From: Blattabacterium cuenoti
GTDB taxonomy: Bacteria; Bacteroidota; Bacteroidia; Flavobacteriales; Blattabacteriaceae
Reading direction: 5' to 3'
Assembly (NCBI RefSeq): GCF_014251755.1
Contig: NZ_CP059200.1
Span: 40,286 to 104,285, forward strand
Length of the DNA stretch: 64,000 nt
Shown here: one piece after another, positions 26,855 to 36,637 of the stretch
How the letters are laid out: every line of letters starts with the position of its first letter
How positions within the stretch are numbered: position 1 is the stretch's first letter
Translations under genes and position numbers: made by a program
Notes under the pieces: model-generated
Seen by the model: only the letters and a program-made list of their open reading frames with translations
Database searches by the model: none
What the model was told of the DNA's origin: nothing

Positions 26855-28287
26855 TTTTCTTCTTTCTTGATTAAAGATCCAAATTGATCAAAAAAACGAA
26901 TAGAATAACCTAATTTTTTTATATTAGGTAATATATCGTGAGCTTTTCCAATAATTATGATTCTACCATTTTTTGTGAAAAAGAACTTTTTACATGATTG
27001 ATAGACATCATCTATTGTAACTGATTCGATTTTCTTTAAATAATTTTTGTAAAATCCACTTGGAAGTTTATTTCTTAATTCACATATAAAAAGATCACTA
27101 ATTCTATTAGGATCTTCAAAATCAAGAATAAATTGACCACTAATTTCTTTCTTTTTTATATTTAATTCTTCCAAAGAAATTTTTTTTTCTGTTATTTCAA
27201 AAATTTCTTTTATAAGATCTTTTATTGCTTTTTCTGTAACTTCGTTTCTTACTTGAGTATAAACTGAAAAATAACCAATATTCCTATCAGATTTCAAAAT
27301 AGAATAAGCTCCATATGTATAAGCCTTTTTTTCTCTAAGATTTAAAAATAAACGACTTTGAGGCCCTCCTCCTAAAATTCCATTCGCTAACATAGAAGAA
27401 AAATATTCTGGATCATTTTTTTTCAAACAAATCGGTCCACCAAAACAAATAGTAGATTGGGTTAAAGAAGGAATATCCACTATATCTATTTCTATTTTAG
27501 ATGGAATCACATATTCTTTGATAATCGGTTCATCTATAATAGATGATTTCTGTTTCCATTTGGAAAAATAAAGATCACACAATTTTTCCGCTTCTCTTTG
27601 AGAAATGTCTCCAATAAAAGAAAGATAGGATATGTTGGGTATATAATATTTTTCATATAATTTCTTCAAATCATGAAGAGTAATATTTTTAATTGTATCA
27701 TGAGTCTCGTATTCTCCATAAGGATGATTTTTTCCAAAATATAAAACATTTCGTACTCTTTGTAAAATAGCATTGGGTTCTTTTTCTGAAAGACTCAGAT
27801 CTATAATTCTTTGTTTAATGATTTTATCCAATTCTTTGGAATTATCAAATTTGCTATTCATCAAAATATCACTCATTATAGATACAGATTTATTCAAATA
27901 TTTTTTCATAGTGAAAATAGATGTCTCAGAGAAAGAAGTATATAAACTACATCCCATATAATCAATCATATCGTCTAATTCTTCTTTAGTATGATTTTCT
28001 GTACCAGAACGAAGCATTTGACCCAAAATTTTTTTTATTCCAGTCTTATCTTTTTCCAAAAAGGGTTTATAATCCAACTCTAAACCAATTCTAACTAAAG
28101 GAAGTTTATGATTTTCTACAATGAGAACTTTTAATCCATTTTTCATTTGAAAAAACTTAGGTTTTTCAATGTTGATAGTCGTCTTTCTTTTGAGAGATGG
28201 TGGGGGGACATTTCGATTAAATATATGAGCAAACATAATTATTGTATGAAAAAAAATTATTACAGCAAGGATTATTTTGAAAATCAA
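26851..28287 (-). CDS. M16B peptidase-like protein, non-catalytic subunit
   Basis: A 478-residue M16 (insulinase/pitrilysin) family protein with an N-terminal hydrophobic signal-like helix. The fold is recognisable from FQMKNGLKVLIVENHKLPLV, KRIIDLSLSEKEPNAILQRV, FGGPICLKKNDPEYFSSML and GILGGGPQSRLFLNLREKKA. The zinc-binding HXXEH is missing; the equivalent position reads LGQMLRSGTENHTKEEL. Two-gene M16B systems usually pair an active subunit with an inactive one that supplies the substrate-binding R/Y motif, and the active partner lies immediately upstream (28289-29650). Probably a periplasmic or membrane-anchored heterodimeric zinc protease. Start codon TTG at 28287 follows the partner's stop by one base; ATG at 28236 is an alternative that would trim the signal helix. 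Confidence 0.88.
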   Translation of the reverse strand: MIFKIILAVIIFFHTIIMFAHIFNRNVPPPSLKRKTTINIEKPKFFQMKNGLKVLIVENHKLPLVRIGLELDYKPFLEKDKTGIKKILGQMLRSGTENHTKEELDDMIDYMGCSLYTSFSETSIFTMKKYLNKSVSIMSDILMNSKFDNSKELDKIIKQRIIDLSLSEKEPNAILQRVRNVLYFGKNHPYGEYETHDTIKNITLHDLKKLYEKYYIPNISYLSFIGDISQREAEKLCDLYFSKWKQKSSIIDEPIIKEYVIPSKIEIDIVDIPSLTQSTICFGGPICLKKNDPEYFSSMLANGILGGGPQSRLFLNLREKKAYTYGAYSILKSDRNIGYFSVYTQVRNEVTEKAIKDLIKEIFEITEKKISLEELNIKKKEISGQFILDFEDPNRISDLFICELRNKLPSGFYKNYLKKIESVTIDDVYQSCKKFFFTKNGRIIIIGKAHDILPNIKKLGYSIRFFDQFGSLIKKEEK

Positions 28288-28288
28288 T

Positions 28289-29650
28289 TTATTTATCTGT
28301 ATTCTCGTTATCTGGAATATTATATAAACGAACTCTATTATTTTTATTTAAATATTTATTAGCAACTTTTTTGATATCTTCTGGAGTTATTTTTCTATAT
28401 TTTTCTATATCCGTATTAATTAAATCAGCATTATGATAATATAAATAATAGTGAGACAAACTTGCAGTGATTCCACTCATAGAATAATTGTCTGAAATAA
28501 ATTTTTTTTCAAAACAGTTTTTTTGTTTTTCCAATTCATATTGTGTTATTCCTTTTTCTTTTAAAAGATCTATTTCATCATCTATTATTTTTGTCAATTG
28601 ATCTATTGTAATACCAGGATTAATTAATCCATATATCATAAAAATACCATAATCTTCCATTGTATCTAAAGATGATCCCGCATAAGAAGCGACTTGTTTC
28701 GTATTTACAATATTTTTTATTATGCGAGAACTCTCTCCAGAAGAGAATACATGATCAATAATTTTTAATACATAAGAATCTTTATCTGTGAGTTTTGGAA
28801 CTCTATACGATAAAAATACTCCAGGAACTTTAGTATTTTTATCTACGTAAGTAAAAAATATTTCTTTCTTCATTGGTTCTTCTTCTATTTTGTTCATTTG
28901 AAAATTTCTTGTTCCTTTAGGGATAGATGAAAAATATTTTTGAATCAGTGTTCTAGCTTCATTCATATCGAAATCACCAGATACTACTAAAACCGCATTG
29001 TTCGGAACATAGTAAGTTTTATAAAATTCTTTATAATCAGCTTCTGTCGCAGTATCTAAATCTTGATATAATCCAATAATTGGATATTTATATGGATGTT
29101 TTTTGAATAATAAAGAAGGAATTATCTCAGAAATGGATTTTACATATGGCTGATTCTCTACACGCATCTTTTTTTCTTCTTTGACCACTTCTCTTTGAAT
29201 ATTAATACTTTCTTCATCAACTTTAGCATGAAGCATTCTTTCTGATTCTAACCACAAAGCTAATGGAAGACGATCAGATGGTAAGATTTCGTAATAACAA
29301 GTTTCATCATGATTTGTATAAGCATTATTTTTTCCTCCATTATAGGCTATGTACTTAAAATATTCTCCTTTTTTAATATTTTTGGATCCTTCAAACATAA
29401 GATGTTCGAAAAAATGAGCAAAACCCGATTTTCCAGGAGTTTCGTTTTTACTTCCTACATGATACAAAACAGAAATAGAAACTAAAGGGGTTGTCTTGTC
29501 TTGATGTAAAATAACATGCAACCCATTTGATAGTTTTTCTTCGAAAAACTTAATTTGATACAACTCTTTAGAACGGTTAAAGTTTTTGGGGGTCAAATGA
29601 TTCAGTATCATAGTTATAAACATTAATAAAAAAATGAAAAAACCATTCAT
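28289..29650 (-). CDS. M16B family zinc protease, catalytic subunit
   Basis: A 453-residue M16B metallopeptidase with an N-terminal membrane or signal helix (residues 4-16). The inverted zinc motif HFFEHLMFEGSKNI is intact, and the downstream zinc-ligand Glu is in NIQREVVKEEKKMR about 75 residues later. The second half holds the YRVPKLTDKDSYVLKIIDHV segment of the C-terminal M16 domain. It forms a tight pair with the inactive M16 protein one base downstream. Similar pairs are widespread in Flavobacteria and thought to degrade peptides in the periplasm; the substrate is unknown. It diverges from actA across 110 bases. Confidence 0.92.
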   Translation of the reverse strand: MNGFFIFLLMFITMILNHLTPKNFNRSKELYQIKFFEEKLSNGLHVILHQDKTTPLVSISVLYHVGSKNETPGKSGFAHFFEHLMFEGSKNIKKGEYFKYIAYNGGKNNAYTNHDETCYYEILPSDRLPLALWLESERMLHAKVDEESINIQREVVKEEKKMRVENQPYVKSISEIIPSLLFKKHPYKYPIIGLYQDLDTATEADYKEFYKTYYVPNNAVLVVSGDFDMNEARTLIQKYFSSIPKGTRNFQMNKIEEEPMKKEIFFTYVDKNTKVPGVFLSYRVPKLTDKDSYVLKIIDHVFSSGESSRIIKNIVNTKQVASYAGSSLDTMEDYGIFMIYGLINPGITIDQLTKIIDDEIDLLKEKGITQYELEKQKNCFEKKFISDNYSMSGITASLSHYYLYYHNADLINTDIEKYRKITPEDIKKVANKYLNKNNRVRLYNIPDNENTDK

Positions 29651-29760
29651 GAAACAAAGTTAAAGATTCAAAAAAGAAATTTACGAATTTTTTTTTCCAA
29701 AAGATGGTATTTTTTCTTTTATTCTATTTTTGTTATAAAGTTATGAATTCATAATATAGT

Positions 29761-31071
29761 ATGAGAAGAATTTTATTTTTTATTTTCATTTTTTCTTTTT
29801 TTTTAATAGAAAAAGGAAAATTAAAAGCTGATAAAGGAGATGTTGAAAATGGAATGGAACTTTTTAAAAAAAATTGCACAGCATGCCATTCCATAGATTT
29901 AGAAAAAAAAATGATAGGACCTGCTTTACATGGAGTGACTGAAAAAAGGAATCGTAAATGGTTACATCAATGGATTAAGAATAATAAATCTTTAAGAGAA
30001 AGTGGAGATAAAGACGCTTTAAAAATCTACAAAGAATATGGAAATATAGAAATGAATCCTTTTCCTCAATTATCTGAAAAACAAATAGATGATATTTTAT
30101 CGTTTATAACCAATCCCGATTCAATAAAAAAAAAAGAACATCATGAAATAAATCATAATAATGAAAATCATGAAAATGATAAAGAAGAAAATCAATTTTT
30201 AGTCAAATTAATTATTTTTTGTTTTGGAATTTTATCTTTAATTCTACTTTGGATTTTATATAGAATACAAATTCTAATCAGGTTAATTAATGAAGGAGAA
30301 ACAAAGGTTACTACTTTTAGAAGAAAAAATTTCATAATAAATGTTTTATACAAAAAAATATTAGGAAATGACAAAAAAAAGTGGTATCTGTTTTCTTGTT
30401 TTACAGGATTTTTTTTGTTATTTGGAATATATGAAACTTGGAATTTTTTAATGAAGATAGATGTCAATAAAGGATATAAACCTAAACAACCTATTTATTT
30501 TTCTCATAAAATTCATTCTGAAATTAATAAAATTGATTGTCAATATTGTCATTCTTCGGCAAAGTATGGTAAAGTATCTGGAATTCCTTCAGTCAATGTT
30601 TGCATGAATTGTCATATAACTATTCATGAATATAATGGAGATTATTTGGAAAAAGGAAAAAGTAGAGATGAATATAATCAAGAAATACAAAAAATTTATA
30701 AGGCGATAGGATGGGATCCAGAAACAAGAAAATATTCTAAAAAAATTCATCCCATTCAATGGGTTCGCATTCACAATATGCCAGATTTTGTCTATTTTGA
30801 TCATTCTCAACATATCCTTACAGGAGAAAAATCGATTAAAAAATTAAAAAAAGTAAATTTAGTTTGTAATGCTTGTCATGGAGAAATTCAAAAAATGGAT
30901 ACAGTAGAAATGTCTAATGATTTTACTATGGAATGGTGTATCTCTTGTCATAAAAACGTGGGAATAGACAAAAAAAATCAATATTATAAAGAATATTTTC
31001 CAAGCAAAACGAATCAAAAAATCACTGTTGATATGATTGGAGGAACAGAATGTGCTAAATGTCATTACTGA
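29761..31071 (+). CDS. actA: Alternative complex III, multiheme cytochrome c subunit ActA (hexaheme fusion)
   Basis: Cytochrome subunit of the quinol-oxidising alternative complex III, which replaces cytochrome bc1 in many Bacteroidota. A signal peptide (residues 1-18) precedes a monoheme domain with CTACH near residue 39. A membrane helix follows near 150-170 and another near 215. Then comes the classical pentaheme ActA part with CQYCH (about 260), CMNCH (281), CNACH (370), CISCH (393) and CAKCH (430). So six CXXCH sites are present, a fusion of a small cytochrome to ActA. All need CcsBA (7002) for heme attachment. It is first in an operon with actB-F, diverging from the M16 genes. No clear -7 box was found upstream. 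Confidence 0.95.
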   Translation: MRRILFFIFIFSFFLIEKGKLKADKGDVENGMELFKKNCTACHSIDLEKKMIGPALHGVTEKRNRKWLHQWIKNNKSLRESGDKDALKIYKEYGNIEMNPFPQLSEKQIDDILSFITNPDSIKKKEHHEINHNNENHENDKEENQFLVKLIIFCFGILSLILLWILYRIQILIRLINEGETKVTTFRRKNFIINVLYKKILGNDKKKWYLFSCFTGFFLLFGIYETWNFLMKIDVNKGYKPKQPIYFSHKIHSEINKIDCQYCHSSAKYGKVSGIPSVNVCMNCHITIHEYNGDYLEKGKSRDEYNQEIQKIYKAIGWDPETRKYSKKIHPIQWVRIHNMPDFVYFDHSQHILTGEKSIKKLKKVNLVCNACHGEIQKMDTVEMSNDFTMEWCISCHKNVGIDKKNQYYKEYFPSKTNQKITVDMIGGTECAKCHY

Positions 31072-31104
31072 AATAGGAATGAAAAAGCGAATAAAAAAAT
31101 TATT

Positions 31105-34086
31105 ATGAAATCAAATAAAAAGAATAAAATATTAGACAATCTTAATCCTATAAAGGATCTTTTTCAAGGAAGAACATCTAGACGTGATTTTCTTAAGTGG
31201 GTAGGGTTTAGTACCGCTTCTGTGACTTTATCCGCTTGTAAAGGACCAGTTGTTAAATCTATTCCTTATGTAGTCAAACCAGAGAATATCACTCCAGGAA
31301 TTCCGAACTATTATGCATCAACTATGATTGATTCTTTCGATATAGGAAGTGTTTTAGTGAAAACAAGAGAAGGTCGTCCTATAAAAATAGAACCTAATTT
31401 TTCTTCTGAATTTTTTAATACAACTTCTGCAAGAATACAATCTTCTTTATTATCTCTTTATGATGAGGAAAGATTAAAAAATCCTTCTTTAAAAGGAAAA
31501 AAAAGTTCTTGGAAAGAAATAGATAATTATATTATTCAAAATTTGAAATATTTATCTAAAACAAAAAAAAATATAATTTTTCTTTCTTCTTCTTTTCCAA
31601 GTTTTTCTACAAAAAAATTGATTCAAGATTTCAAGAAAAAATATCCTCGTACGAAATGGGTTACTTATGATCCTATTTCATATTCCAAAGCTTTGGATGC
31701 TTCAGAAAAAATATTTGGAATTCGAGGATTTCCAATTTTTGATTGGAATAAATCAGAATTAATAGTTTCGTTTGATGCTGATTTTTTGGGAGATTGGAGT
31801 CCTGAAAATATGGCTAAATTTTATGTTTTTAAAAGAAAGCCTGAAAAAAATATGATGCAACATATTCAAATAGAAAGCAATATGACAATAACTGGAGCAA
31901 ATGCAGACATTCGTTTATCTAGAAAGCCTTCTGAAATAAAACAAATGTTGATTGAAATTTTTCAAAACATTTGTTTAGGAAAGCAAATAAAGGATAAAAA
32001 TGCAAAAAAAGTAGCTTCATTAATAAATAAAATGGGATCTAAAAGTGTAATTTTTGCAGATGGAGATCAAGAATCTTATGAATTATCTTTTTTAATCAAT
32101 CAAAAAATTAATAGTCATGCATTGCAAAATGATAAATATATTTTTTCAAAAGAAAGTAATGATAATAAATTCAATAATTTTTTGAAAGATTTAGAAAACG
32201 AAAATGTTGGAGGTTTATTTATTCATAATGTTAATCCTATTTACAGTCTTCCATTATCTATTTATAAAAAAGTAAAACAATTTATAAAAAAAATACCTCT
32301 AACAGTTTCTCTTTCCATGAGTAAAGATGAAACCAATGAAGTCATGGATGTATCAGCTCCTATTCCTCATTGGTTAGAAAGTTGGGGAGATACTTATCCT
32401 GTGACTAATGTTTATACATTAATTCAACCTACAATTCAATGTATTTTTAATACAAGACAATTTCAGGATTCTTTAATAATTTGGAGTGAAATTCAAGAAA
32501 AAAATTATTACGAATATTTGAAAAAAACTTGGGAAAAAAATATTATTCCAAAATCCAATGTTTCTTCCTTTAATGAAGCTTTATTTTATGGTTTGGTAAA
32601 AATTAAAAATCATAAACCTATTTCAAACAATTTTTCAATAAATCAAAAAAAAATCAAAAAATATGAAAAAAAAATAGTAAAAGGAAAAAAAATAAAAACA
32701 AATTTTGAACTTAGATTATATACTAAAATTAGTATGGGGGATGGTCATCAATATAATAATCCTTGGTTACAAGAACTTCCAGATCCTATTACACGCACTA
32801 CATGGGGTAACTATTTAACTATATCATATTCTGATGCAAATAAAATGGAATTAAAAAATTGGAATTCTGGAGATGGATCTTTAAATGGAAACTGTGTGGA
32901 TTTGATTAAAAATAATCAAAACATCATCCAAAATATTCCTGTATTTATTCAACCTGGACAAGCTTTAGGATCTTTAGGATTAGCTTTTGGTTATGGACAA
33001 AAAAAGGGAAAATTGTCTAAGATTGTTCACGGAAAAAACGCTTATAGAATCTATGAAAATTTTTTCATAATACAAGATAATATAGAACTAAAAAAAGTGG
33101 ATAAAATCCATAAATTTTCTTGCGTACAGTTACATCATACAATGGTAGGAAGAAATTTAGTGAAAGAAACAGATTTAGATATATTCTTAAATAAACCAAA
33201 AGAAATTTGGAATGAAAAAGAAAAAGTTTCAACTCATAAAGGAATGCTTTTTCCAGAAGAAATTTCTATTTGGAATCCAAATAATCATAAAAATAAAGAA
33301 AAAAAGAATGGACATCATTTTAATTTATCTATAGATTTAAATGCTTGTATTGGATGTGGAGCTTGCATTATTGCATGTCATTCTGAAAATAATGTTCCTG
33401 TTGTTGGAAAAGAAGAAATAGGAAAATATAGAGATATGCATTGGTTACGTATAGATAGATATTATTTTTCAGATGATCCATCTTCAGAAACAAGCAATAA
33501 TGAAAACAACATTTATGAAAATCCAAAAGTAACTTTTCAACCAATTATGTGTCAACATTGCGATCATGCTCCTTGTGAAACTGTATGTCCAGTTGGAGCC
33601 ACTTCTCATGGAGAACAAGGACAAAATATGATGACTTACAATCGTTGTGTAGGAACTCGTTATTGTGCGAATAATTGCCCTTATAAAGTAAGACGATTTA
33701 ATTGGTTTAATTATGTTAATAATCAGAAATTTGATTTCAACATGAATAATGCTTTAGGAAAAATGATACTAAATCCAGATGTGGTTGTCAGAACCAGAGG
33801 TGTCATGGAAAAATGTTCTTTATGCATACAAAGAACACAATATGTGATAGGAATCGCAAAAAAAGAAAATAGAAAAATTCAAGATAAAGAACTTGAAACA
33901 GCTTGTAGTGTTTCTTGTCCAACCCAAGCTATCACTTTTGGTGATATAAACGACCCTACTAGTCTCATTTCTAAAAAAATAAAAAATCCTAGATCTTATA
34001 AACTATTAGATTTTATAGGAGTAAAACCTAATGTTTCTTATCAATTAAAGATTCGAAATCAAAATGAAATAGAAAAAATGAAATAG
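31105..34086 (+). CDS. actB: Alternative complex III iron-sulfur/molybdopterin-like subunit ActB
   Basis: The large periplasmic-face subunit: an N-terminal twin-arginine signal (SRRDFLKWVGF near residues 24-34), a long domain related to molybdopterin oxidoreductases but without cofactor (known for the family), and a C-terminal ferredoxin-like domain. From about residue 747 the cluster-binding motifs are CIGCGACIIACHSEN, CQHCDHAPCETVCPVG, CVGTRYCANNCPYKVRRFNW and a CSLCIQRTQ block with a later CSVSCPTQAI. Together these provide ligands for three [4Fe-4S] and one [3Fe-4S]-type clusters. Length 993 aa is normal. The Tat signal gives the retained tatA (3640) a client. It starts 33 bases after actA and ends eight bases before actC. 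Confidence 0.96.
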   Translation: MKSNKKNKILDNLNPIKDLFQGRTSRRDFLKWVGFSTASVTLSACKGPVVKSIPYVVKPENITPGIPNYYASTMIDSFDIGSVLVKTREGRPIKIEPNFSSEFFNTTSARIQSSLLSLYDEERLKNPSLKGKKSSWKEIDNYIIQNLKYLSKTKKNIIFLSSSFPSFSTKKLIQDFKKKYPRTKWVTYDPISYSKALDASEKIFGIRGFPIFDWNKSELIVSFDADFLGDWSPENMAKFYVFKRKPEKNMMQHIQIESNMTITGANADIRLSRKPSEIKQMLIEIFQNICLGKQIKDKNAKKVASLINKMGSKSVIFADGDQESYELSFLINQKINSHALQNDKYIFSKESNDNKFNNFLKDLENENVGGLFIHNVNPIYSLPLSIYKKVKQFIKKIPLTVSLSMSKDETNEVMDVSAPIPHWLESWGDTYPVTNVYTLIQPTIQCIFNTRQFQDSLIIWSEIQEKNYYEYLKKTWEKNIIPKSNVSSFNEALFYGLVKIKNHKPISNNFSINQKKIKKYEKKIVKGKKIKTNFELRLYTKISMGDGHQYNNPWLQELPDPITRTTWGNYLTISYSDANKMELKNWNSGDGSLNGNCVDLIKNNQNIIQNIPVFIQPGQALGSLGLAFGYGQKKGKLSKIVHGKNAYRIYENFFIIQDNIELKKVDKIHKFSCVQLHHTMVGRNLVKETDLDIFLNKPKEIWNEKEKVSTHKGMLFPEEISIWNPNNHKNKEKKNGHHFNLSIDLNACIGCGACIIACHSENNVPVVGKEEIGKYRDMHWLRIDRYYFSDDPSSETSNNENNIYENPKVTFQPIMCQHCDHAPCETVCPVGATSHGEQGQNMMTYNRCVGTRYCANNCPYKVRRFNWFNYVNNQKFDFNMNNALGKMILNPDVVVRTRGVMEKCSLCIQRTQYVIGIAKKENRKIQDKELETACSVSCPTQAITFGDINDPTSLISKKIKNPRSYKLLDFIGVKPNVSYQLKIRNQNEIEKMK

Positions 34087-34094
34087 AAAAAATT

Positions 34095-35465
34095 ATGTTA
34101 AATCATTATGAATCTCCTATAAGAACCCCCCTCATTTTAGGAAAAAAAACATTGAAAAATATTACAGATGATATATTCAATCCTATAAAAAATAAAGCAG
34201 GAAATCTATGGTGGATCTCTTTATTGATTTCTATTTTAGCTTTTTTATGGGGATTAGGATGTATTTTTTATACAATTGGAACAGGTATAGGTGTATGGGG
34301 GTTAAACAAAACAATTAATTGGGCCTGGGATATTACCAATTTCGTTTGGTGGGTTGGAATTGGTCATGCTGGAACTTTGATTTCAGCTGTTTTGTTATTA
34401 TTTCGTCAAAAATGGCGTTTATCTATTAATCGTTCAGCAGAAGCTATGACTATTTTTGCAGTAATACAAGCTGGATTATTTCCTATTATTCATATGGGTA
34501 GACCATGGAATGCTCATTGGGTTTTACCCATTCCCAATCAGTTTGGATCTTTATGGCCCAATTTTAATTCTCCTTTATTGTGGGATGTATTTGCTATTAG
34601 TACTTATTTTTCTGTTTCTACAGTTTTTTGGTTTATGGGATTAATTCCAGATTTTGCAATGATACGAGACCGTATTTCAAATCCTTTTCAAAAAAAAATC
34701 TATAACATTCTTAGTTTTGGATGGGGGGGAACATCAAAAGATTGGCAAAGGTTTGAAGAATTGTCTTTAATTTTAGCTGGATTATGTACTCCATTGGTAT
34801 TTTCTGTTCATACCATAGTTTCTTTTGATTTTTCCACTTCTGTAATTAAGGGTTGGCATAGCACAATATTTCCTCCTTATTTTGTTGCAGGTGCTATATT
34901 TTCTGGTTTTGCTATGGTACAAACTTTACTAGGTGTTGCAAGAAAAGTTCTTTCTCTAGAAGATTATATTACCAGAAATCATATTGAATATATGAATATG
35001 ATTATTTTATTAACAGGAGGAATTGTTTTATTAGCTTATATTTCAGAATTTATTATTGCTTGGTATTCAGGAAATCCTTTTGAAAAATTTATTTATTTTT
35101 CTTTAGAAGCATCTAAAGGACCATTTTGGTGGGCCTTTTGGTCTTTAATCATTTGTAATGTCATTATTCCTCAATTTTTATGGATTAAATCTGTACGAAG
35201 AAGTTTTTTCTGGTCTTATGTCATCGCTATTGTCATAAATATTGGAATGTGGTTTGAAAGATTTGACATTATTGTTTTAAATCTAAGTCATGATTATCTT
35301 CCTTCTTCTTGGACTGGTTTTATTCCTTCATTTGTAGATGTTGGTATCTTTATAGGGACGATTGGTTTATTTTTTATCCTGTATTTGTTATATATACGTG
35401 TTTTTCCTGTTATTTCACAAGCAGAATTAAAAACAATATTGAACTCAGATCATAAAAAAAAATAG
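34095..35465 (+). CDS. actC: Alternative complex III quinol-binding membrane subunit ActC (NrfD/PsrC-like)
   Basis: An integral membrane subunit of 456 residues with about ten helices, related to NrfD/polysulfide reductase PsrC, where menaquinol is oxidised. Recognisable stretches are TNFVWWVGIGHAGTLISAVLLLFRQ near residues 82-105, HMGRPWNAHWVLPIPN, VFSVHTIVSFDFS and ASKGPFWWAFW. Charged residues within helices (the H and R above) match the quinone-site region of the family. It is tightly packed between actB and actD (4-8 base gaps), consistent with one translation unit. The frame is intact and of normal length. Confidence 0.95.
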   Translation: MLNHYESPIRTPLILGKKTLKNITDDIFNPIKNKAGNLWWISLLISILAFLWGLGCIFYTIGTGIGVWGLNKTINWAWDITNFVWWVGIGHAGTLISAVLLLFRQKWRLSINRSAEAMTIFAVIQAGLFPIIHMGRPWNAHWVLPIPNQFGSLWPNFNSPLLWDVFAISTYFSVSTVFWFMGLIPDFAMIRDRISNPFQKKIYNILSFGWGGTSKDWQRFEELSLILAGLCTPLVFSVHTIVSFDFSTSVIKGWHSTIFPPYFVAGAIFSGFAMVQTLLGVARKVLSLEDYITRNHIEYMNMIILLTGGIVLLAYISEFIIAWYSGNPFEKFIYFSLEASKGPFWWAFWSLIICNVIIPQFLWIKSVRRSFFWSYVIAIVINIGMWFERFDIIVLNLSHDYLPSSWTGFIPSFVDVGIFIGTIGLFFILYLLYIRVFPVISQAELKTILNSDHKKK

Positions 35466-35469
35466 TGAA

Positions 35470-35991
35470 ATGAAGAATATATGTGTACATGCATTATATG
35501 ATGATGATCATACGTTAATAAATAGTATAAAAATTATACAATATCATAATTATAACATATCTGAAGTTTATTCTCCTTTTCCTATTCATAATTTAACTGA
35601 AGTGTTAAAACTAAAAAAAACCAATTTATCTTTTTTATCTTTTATATATGGATTATTGGGCTTTTGCATAGCTTGTATATTCACTTGGTATACTATGGTT
35701 TGGGATTGGCCTCAAAATATTGGAGGAAAACCTTCTTTTTCTTGGATTAGAAACCTTCCTTCTTTTATTCCTGTTATATTTGAATTTTCAATTTTTTTTT
35801 CTGCACATTTTATGTGTATTACTTATCTTATTCAATGTAGATTATTTCCAGGACGGATATCAAAAAATCCGGATTCAAGAACTACTGATAATATGTTTTT
35901 AGTAGAAATTCATACTAAAAAACATTCCAAAAAATTAGTGAATCTATTAAAAGAAAATGGAGCAATAGAGATTGTGATAAAACAATTATAA
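35470..35991 (+). CDS. actD: Alternative complex III subunit ActD (DUF3341)
   Basis: A 173-residue membrane protein with an N-terminal soluble part (ICVHALYDDDHTLINSIK), two membrane helices (about residues 58-78 and 95-118) and a C-terminal cytosolic tail ending LVNLLKENGAIEIVI. This is the DUF3341 architecture of ActD, the small subunit that sits beside ActC in the membrane domain. No cofactor is bound. The KPSFSWIRNLPSFIPVIFEF segment between the helices is well conserved in the family. It starts four bases after the actC stop and is followed 29 bases later by actE. Confidence 0.93.
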   Translation: MKNICVHALYDDDHTLINSIKIIQYHNYNISEVYSPFPIHNLTEVLKLKKTNLSFLSFIYGLLGFCIACIFTWYTMVWDWPQNIGGKPSFSWIRNLPSFIPVIFEFSIFFSAHFMCITYLIQCRLFPGRISKNPDSRTTDNMFLVEIHTKKHSKKLVNLLKENGAIEIVIKQL

Positions 35992-36020
35992 GTCCAATTA
36001 GAATAAAAAAATATAGTATT

Positions 36021-36635
36021 ATGAATAAATATTTATACAAATTTATTATTATTTTTTTTTATATGATTTTATTTCTATTTCTAGAATCTTGTTGGTTTGA
36101 TAAAACTCAACCTAATGTAGTATATATGCCTGATATGTATTATTCAGAAGCATATGAACCTTATTCAGATCCTTATTCATACAATAAAAAAGATAAAAAC
36201 ATTAAAGTTCCTTTATTTTCAAAAGAAAAAACTTCTTCACTCTATCCAGTAGAAGGAACTGTTTCTAGAAATGATTTATTTTATAATTTGATAAATATAA
36301 AAAATAAAGGATTGAATTATTCGAAGAATATCATTCAAAATCCACTATATAGTATTCATTACGAAAAAAAAGAAATTACAATAAAAAAAGGAAAAAAATT
36401 GTATCAAATCAATTGTTCTATATGTCATGGTAAAAATGGAGATGGACAAGGAGAATTGGTTAAAAACGAAAAAATTTTTGGAATTCCTAATTATAAAGAT
36501 AGAGATCTTACCATTGGTAGTGTTTATTATGTCATTACATATGGAAAAAATAATATGAATTCTTATGCTTCACAATTAAATGAAATAGATCGATGGAGAG
36601 TCTCAGAATATGTTCTGTTTTTAAAAAATGAATAA
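36021..36635 (+). CDS. actE: Alternative complex III monoheme cytochrome c subunit ActE
   Basis: A 204-residue c-type cytochrome. The N-terminus is a lipoprotein-style signal: a hydrophobic stretch ending FLFLESCWF, with a Cys near residue 24. The conserved PDMYYSEAYEPY segment is typical of ActE. The single heme site is CSICHGKNGDGQG near residue 132, with the distal Met probably in NNMNSYASQL. It hands electrons from ActA/ActB to the terminal oxidase. It is two bases upstream of actF. Family placement is secure from context and the conserved N-terminal tyrosine-rich stretch. Confidence 0.93.
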   Translation: MNKYLYKFIIIFFYMILFLFLESCWFDKTQPNVVYMPDMYYSEAYEPYSDPYSYNKKDKNIKVPLFSKEKTSSLYPVEGTVSRNDLFYNLINIKNKGLNYSKNIIQNPLYSIHYEKKEITIKKGKKLYQINCSICHGKNGDGQGELVKNEKIFGIPNYKDRDLTIGSVYYVITYGKNNMNSYASQLNEIDRWRVSEYVLFLKNE

Positions 36636-36637
36636 AC

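Noticed and set aside
26851-28287. M16 protein without HXXEH as a pseudogene
   Set aside because: Paired M16B systems normally include one inactive subunit, and the catalytic partner is adjacent and intact.
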